From NCBI RefSeq assembly GCF_000698595.1, contig NZ_JFHC01000031.1, positions 1 to 64,000 of the forward strand: a DNA stretch of 64,000 bases, written 5' to 3'. Shown piece after piece: positions 60,040 through 64,000 of this stretch. Source of the stretch: Caballeronia glathei (GTDB taxonomy: Bacteria; Pseudomonadota; Gammaproteobacteria; Burkholderiales; Burkholderiaceae). Every line of letters starts with the position of its first letter. Position 1 is the stretch's first letter. A program made the translations under genes and the position numbers. The notes beneath the pieces were generated by a model. The model was given only the letters and a program-made list of their open reading frames with translations, searched no databases and had not been told where the DNA came from.

Positions 60040-62739
60040 TCAGAGCGGGCTGTCATCGTCGTCACCGCCGACCAACGCTGGCGCCCCGAGCTCAGCCGTG
60101 GCCGGCGCATTGTCTTCCGGCACGTAATACCAGCCGCGACGCCCGGTCGACTCACGCTTGCGGACCCAGCCGAGCGATTTGAGCGCCTTGCCGATGCGCC
60201 GCTGCTCGGGCAACGTCCACTTCGACGTGTCCAGCTTCAACACGTCGGCGAGGATTTCCTCCATGGTGATTCGCGCAACCAGCTCCAGGTGATGAGCGAT
60301 TTTGTCCTCGTACACATCACCCTCATAGCGCTCCGCCTGCTCGAGCTCGAACAGATACTTCTCCGCTTCCGTGACGTGCCAGACGACCCCTTGTCGATAC
60401 AGGTGCACGGCCTCCGCCCACAACTGGTCGCGATCACGGCGCAGGCCGTCGACGTCGATCGGCCCGCCCACTCGAATCGGCCAGTATCGCCGGTTGCCGG
60501 ACTCGTCCTTGAGATACGTGTCGAAGTTCACGGAACCGGCGAACACGCCTTGCCGGTGCACGTCGGTGGCTCGCTTTCCGTAGAAGTTTCGAAAGCGGTC
60601 CGTCTCGGTCGCGAAGAAGCTCTTGGCGGCCGACGAGTCGCTCTTGTTCAGCGAGTCGAGTTCGGCCAGCTCGATGATCCACTTGCCCGCCATCACCGCG
60701 TACGAGTCCTTGTCGCCGATGCGAATGGGCGAGTTCGTGTACCACGGTTTGCCTGCAATAACCTCCAGTGCCGTCGATTTGCCCCACCCCTGCTTGCCTT
60801 CAAGGATCAGCACGTTGTCAGCCTTGCACCCGGGTCGCATCACACGAGCCACTGCGGCGATCATCCACTTCAAGCCGGCGAGCCGCACGTACTCGCTATC
60901 GGCCGCGCACAGGTACGTTACAGGCCACGCCTGCAGGCGTTCCGTTCGATCCCACGTGAGGCCCTCGAGGTATTGCCGGACGTCGTGGAAGTGATGCTGA
61001 TCGGCCACCAGCAGCACCGCGTTCATCACAATGTCCGGACGCACGGAGATTCCGTATTTTTGCGATAACCACAGCACGCAGCGGTGATCGTCCATATCGG
61101 TCCACTCGCCGAGTTCGGCCTGCTGAAGCGGAGGCAGCTTGCGCTTCACCACGCGCCCGGCGAAGTCGTCCTGGGCGATCACGCCGTCCCAATCCTTGTG
61201 ATTCGTCAGAATCATATGGACGTTGCCGAGCACGGGCAGCAGTGCGCCCTTGTCCGAACGGGCCAGATCCCGCTCCCAGGTCCACGCGCCATTCTCGGGT
61301 TCGCGCCCGTCGTCTTCCGGCGTTGCAGCGCCGGCGGACGTTGCGTCGATCGGCGTGATCGTGCCAAGAACCGTACGCACACCGTTCGCCGACTCAGCCG
61401 ACACAATGCCCGCCGCTTCCATCGCCTCGATCAGACGTGCCGCCCGGTTAAAACCAATGCGTAGGTGCCGCTGCACAAGCGAGACAGACGCACGCCGTTC
61501 TTTGCGCACGATGCCGACCGCCTGGTCGAAGAACGGATCGTCGCCCGGCTCGACCGCCTGCAGGTGCGGAAATACTGGGACTTCCGACGCGGCCGGCGCG
61601 AGTGCTGCAAGCAGGCCCGCCTCGATCTGCGCCTTCACGACATGCAGGCCTTCCTCGCAGTGCAGATCGTTGAAGTCGGTAAGCTTACGATCGTCGCGGT
61701 TGGCGAATAGAGGAAACACGACGCTCGCGTTACCGACCTCCGCTGCCGCCTCATAGGCGCGTTTGAGGCCGGTATTCTCGAACCGACGTTTACGCTCAGG
61801 CATCACGTCGTTGGCGATCGTGAGCTCGAGATACCCGACGCCCTGCTCGTCGGCCTTGGCTCGCACGCGCACCATGTACCACGTGTGCTTCGCCTCGATC
61901 CGAACGGCGTCGCCGTCGACCAGCAGCTCACCGGTGAAGCCATAGTCCTCCGCGAGGTGATCGCGCAGGCGCTGCTCGGTCTTCCAGTCGTCGTCGGCGC
62001 AGATCAGCAGGTGCAGATTCGGGTACGCATGACGCAGGTAGCGAGCAGCGGGCAGAATGCCGCCCGCATCGAAGCACACGGTGAGCGGGATCCGCTCGGC
62101 GGTGGCCATACGGATCGAGCGGCCGGTCGCATAGCCTTCGGCGATCATTGCGACCCGATCGTGCGCATCGATGTCGCCAAGCAGGAACGAGGCGCCCTTC
62201 TTTTCCATGCCTTTGTTAAACCGCTTGGCACCATCGGGAGTGATTTTTTGAAGCCCCGCGAGACGCATGCCGTTGTCATAGTGGAACATCGGCACCAGGA
62301 GCACGCCTTCGTCATCGAATCGCACGCCCTCCGGCGTGATCTGCTTGCGATCGAGATAGGCCGACGCACCGTCGTCTTTCGCCTTCTGCCATTGCGAATG
62401 CGCTCGGTTCGCTGCGAGCTTGGCAGCCTGGGCGGCCTTCGCTGCCTCGATGCGCTCCGTCTCCTCTTGCCGCTTGCGCGTCTCGGCAAGATCATCGGGC
62501 GTGAGCTTCGCGCCGTTCCACTGGAAACGTTCGGTTCCGGCGTCATCGCCGGAGAAATGGCCGTACGTGCCGGTGTACCCGAGCACGGTGCCTGCACGAA
62601 CGACCTCGCGCAGCTGATACCAGAATTTCTTCCTCTGACCATAGCGGTGGTGCTTGCCGTCCGCGATCGGATGGCCTTGCGGTAATGGCGGATGCCCAGC
62701 TGCGATCAGTTGCCCGATGACCTGGTCTAACGATGACAT
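60040..62739 (-). CDS. Phage primase-helicase (TOPRIM + FtsK-gamma-like + VirE/VapE ATPase)
   Basis: 899 residues. An N-terminal primase region with IADGKHHRYGQRKKFWYQLR, then a TOPRIM-like domain (AMIAEGYATGRSIRMA near 195, LLICADDD near 246). At about 405-453 there is VRKERRASVSLVQRHLRIGF and NRAARLIEAMEAAGIVS, matching the FtsK gamma winged helix. A VirE/VapE-type helicase follows, with Walker A EGKQGWGKST near 648 and SGNRRYWPI. It should prime and unwind phage DNA. It is preceded by a short unknown gene and followed by the iteron block. Confidence 0.92.
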   Translation of the reverse strand: MSSLDQVIGQLIAAGHPPLPQGHPIADGKHHRYGQRKKFWYQLREVVRAGTVLGYTGTYGHFSGDDAGTERFQWNGAKLTPDDLAETRKRQEETERIEAAKAAQAAKLAANRAHSQWQKAKDDGASAYLDRKQITPEGVRFDDEGVLLVPMFHYDNGMRLAGLQKITPDGAKRFNKGMEKKGASFLLGDIDAHDRVAMIAEGYATGRSIRMATAERIPLTVCFDAGGILPAARYLRHAYPNLHLLICADDDWKTEQRLRDHLAEDYGFTGELLVDGDAVRIEAKHTWYMVRVRAKADEQGVGYLELTIANDVMPERKRRFENTGLKRAYEAAAEVGNASVVFPLFANRDDRKLTDFNDLHCEEGLHVVKAQIEAGLLAALAPAASEVPVFPHLQAVEPGDDPFFDQAVGIVRKERRASVSLVQRHLRIGFNRAARLIEAMEAAGIVSAESANGVRTVLGTITPIDATSAGAATPEDDGREPENGAWTWERDLARSDKGALLPVLGNVHMILTNHKDWDGVIAQDDFAGRVVKRKLPPLQQAELGEWTDMDDHRCVLWLSQKYGISVRPDIVMNAVLLVADQHHFHDVRQYLEGLTWDRTERLQAWPVTYLCAADSEYVRLAGLKWMIAAVARVMRPGCKADNVLILEGKQGWGKSTALEVIAGKPWYTNSPIRIGDKDSYAVMAGKWIIELAELDSLNKSDSSAAKSFFATETDRFRNFYGKRATDVHRQGVFAGSVNFDTYLKDESGNRRYWPIRVGGPIDVDGLRRDRDQLWAEAVHLYRQGVVWHVTEAEKYLFELEQAERYEGDVYEDKIAHHLELVARITMEEILADVLKLDTSKWTLPEQRRIGKALKSLGWVRKRESTGRRGWYYVPEDNAPATAELGAPALVGGDDDDSPL

Positions 62740-62877
62740 TCGATGACTCTCCTGAGCAGTTCAGCTTGATAAAGACGGCTGCGCCAGACGGCGCGTCCTG
62801 CAACATAGGATTGGCGCCCGATCGCGCATCGATGGGTCGATGGATTGCGTCGACGAAGCGCGGTGCAACACGTGTTC

Positions 62878-62888
62878 AAAGTCACTTT
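62878..62888. promoter_or_regulatory. Palindromic motif AAAGTCACTTT, copy 3
   Basis: Same dyad at the stop of the small unknown gene, about 140 bases upstream of the primase start. Confidence 0.4.
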
Positions 62889-63274
62889 GGCCTCGGGGCG
62901 CGTCGCGCGCGCAGTTGATGCCACTGCGCGTCGTGACGGGCGTACAGTGCCTCGTATTCGGCGTCGCTGAGGTAATGGCGAAGGTATTCAAAGAAGTTGC
63001 GCCGTTCGTCTTTCGTCGGACGGGCGGCGCAATAAAGAGCGGCTCCGGCCGTCCACTCGCTGACGATGTTCAGAGAGCGACAGGCGGCAAGGAGCACGTC
63101 CGCCGGGATTGGACCGAAGAGCGGCTGCAGGAACGCTTCGACCTTGTGCGGCTCATTGGCACAAAGGAGGGAGAGTTGGTGCGTGGCGCAGGCAAAGCGC
63201 CGGTCAGGGTCGCATGCGAGGCCAATGCGCGCGCGATGTGCGTTGCAGCAGATGCGATCGATCGGAAACTGCAT
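62882..63274 (-). CDS. Small prophage protein of unknown function
   Basis: 130 residues, Cys- and His-rich at the N-terminus (DRICCNAHRARIGLACDPDR) and charged at the C-terminus. It starts five bases after the CII-type stop (TAAGCAGATG) and is followed by the primase. The Cys/His content could bind metal, but no known motif is complete. No family recognised. Confidence 0.65.
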   Translation of the reverse strand: MQFPIDRICCNAHRARIGLACDPDRRFACATHQLSLLCANEPHKVEAFLQPLFGPIPADVLLAACRSLNIVSEWTAGAALYCAARPTKDERRNFFEYLRHYLSDAEYEALYARHDAQWHQLRARRAPRPK

Positions 63275-63278
63275 CTGC

Positions 63279-63815
63279 TTACTTGCGGCGAAGTTTTGAA
63301 AGGCGGATGGCCGTGCGAATGAGGCGCTCGAAGATGCGTTGCCCCTTGCGGCTGACCACCGTTAGCGATTCGGCCTCGTGTAGGTCGATACGGCGGTCCT
63401 GTACGGCGCGGATCACCTCGGTTGCGACTTCGCCGACATGAGCCTGCAGATCCAACGTTGCCACGGTTAGGGACTGAATGTCGTGCGGATGTTCGTGATC
63501 AGTGGCCTGCTCGCCGGAGACTGTCGTCGGCGCTGCGATCAAGCCGAAGCGCTCATTGAGCGCGTGGAGCGCATCGAGGGCGTAGGGTTCGCTCTCGCGC
63601 TTCTCCTGCATCCATTCGAGCATTAATTCGAACATCTCCATCGAGAGACGGTTCTCGCCCTCGCCGCGCAATCGCAAGCGCAACGACTCGGGCGTGATGT
63701 TCTTGCCGCGACGGTGCGCGAGAAAGTTGGCGGCATCAGCGACTCCGCCCGGTGCTTTGCGGACCGACGTGTACAGCACGTCGAGCCATTCGGTCCCACT
63801 GTATCGACACGTCAT
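63279..63815 (-). CDS. Phage CII-type transcriptional regulator
   Basis: 178 residues from the ATG at 63815. SGTEWLDVLYTSVRKAPGGV and NFLAHRRGKNITPESLRLRL resemble the phage regulatory CII (CP76) family, with a helix-turn-helix near 20-55. A helical C-terminal half (QAHVGEVATEVIRAVQDRRI) may oligomerise. It begins the early/replication operon and probably sets its expression. The matching CI/Cro genes would be past 64000. Confidence 0.8.
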   Translation of the reverse strand: MTCRYSGTEWLDVLYTSVRKAPGGVADAANFLAHRRGKNITPESLRLRLRGEGENRLSMEMFELMLEWMQEKRESEPYALDALHALNERFGLIAAPTTVSGEQATDHEHPHDIQSLTVATLDLQAHVGEVATEVIRAVQDRRIDLHEAESLTVVSRKGQRIFERLIRTAIRLSKLRRK

Positions 63816-64000
63816 GCCCCGCCCCAATTCTTTGGAATGTGCTTTTTCATACTGTCTGCCGCTGGCCTGTGCTCGTACGATGCGAAGTTGGCTCAACCAA
63901 ATCCAAACTCGATGTTCAAAAAATCTTCATTGCGCCCCGTCCGCGCTTTCGGCCAACACCGACTCCTCAGAAAGACTCGTGAAGTAATAAGGCAGCACTT
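63816..64000. other. Right edge, upstream of the CII-type gene
   Basis: 185 bases without a supported ORF. Expected to hold the early-operon promoter and operators; no motif is clear enough to place. Confidence 0.4.

Noticed and set aside
1..64000. CRISPR arrays, rRNA genes and insertion sequences
   Set aside because: No regularly spaced repeats, no rRNA sequence and no transposase gene were seen.

Overview
The window reads as a GC-rich betaproteobacterial chromosome, most likely Burkholderia in the broad sense. The grounds are the codon use, a recC-recB-recD operon, thiC behind a TPP riboswitch, paired DUF1328 genes, an entericidin and many Ala/Arg-rich antisense shadow frames. The species cannot be fixed from sequence alone. 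About 27.5 kb is ordinary chromosome. The remaining 36 kb is accessory: a lower-GC cluster of nucleic-acid-targeting genes (about 27.8-34.8 kb) followed by a large prophage (about 35-64 kb) that runs off the right edge.

Chromosomal part. At 24-4185 there are two response regulators (receiver-only and NarL-type), a ferritin-like protein, two DUF1328 membrane peptides and a HisKA_3 sensor kinase. Then come an entericidin-like lipoprotein, a DUF4397 lipoprotein, an EamA transporter, the TPP riboswitch with thiC, two small lipoproteins, a mini membrane protein, a lactate permease and a second EamA transporter. arfB, recD, recB and recC follow on the minus strand; recD/recB and recB/recC overlap. 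A FUSC-family membrane protein with a long Ala-rich insert and a small PQ-tailed membrane protein end the core. A YjzC-like gene at the border carries an apparent one-base frameshift.

Accessory cluster. Base composition drops sharply after about 27.85 kb. Here lie a GHKL ATPase ending in a restriction-endonuclease-like domain (28102-30228, plus), a Schlafen/AlbA_2 - HATPase_c_4 protein ending in an RNA-recognition motif (30606-32660, minus), an EVE-like/HNH endonuclease (33094-34023, minus) and a small membrane protein with a Cys-rich domain (34367-34810, plus). This looks like an anti-phage defence cluster carried beside, or as cargo of, the prophage. The first two genes are the best candidates for undescribed systems.

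Prophage. Almost everything is on the minus strand. From right to left: a CII-type regulator, a small unknown, a TOPRIM/VirE-type primase-helicase containing an FtsK-gamma-like winged helix, an iteron-rich non-coding block, a DnaJ-zinc-finger protein in the position of a Q antiterminator followed by a terminator, then a lambda-like head module (terminase, gpW-like, portal, ClpP-type protease, D, E, FII-, Z- and U-position genes). A P2-like contractile tail follows (V, W, J, I, H, fibre assembly, FI, FII, E with a frameshifted E', T, U, X, D), then lysis genes and a DNA adenine methylase. The late operon holds three strong internal terminators, which fits processive antitermination. Integrase, CI-type repressor and the att sites are not visible; they may lie past position 64000.
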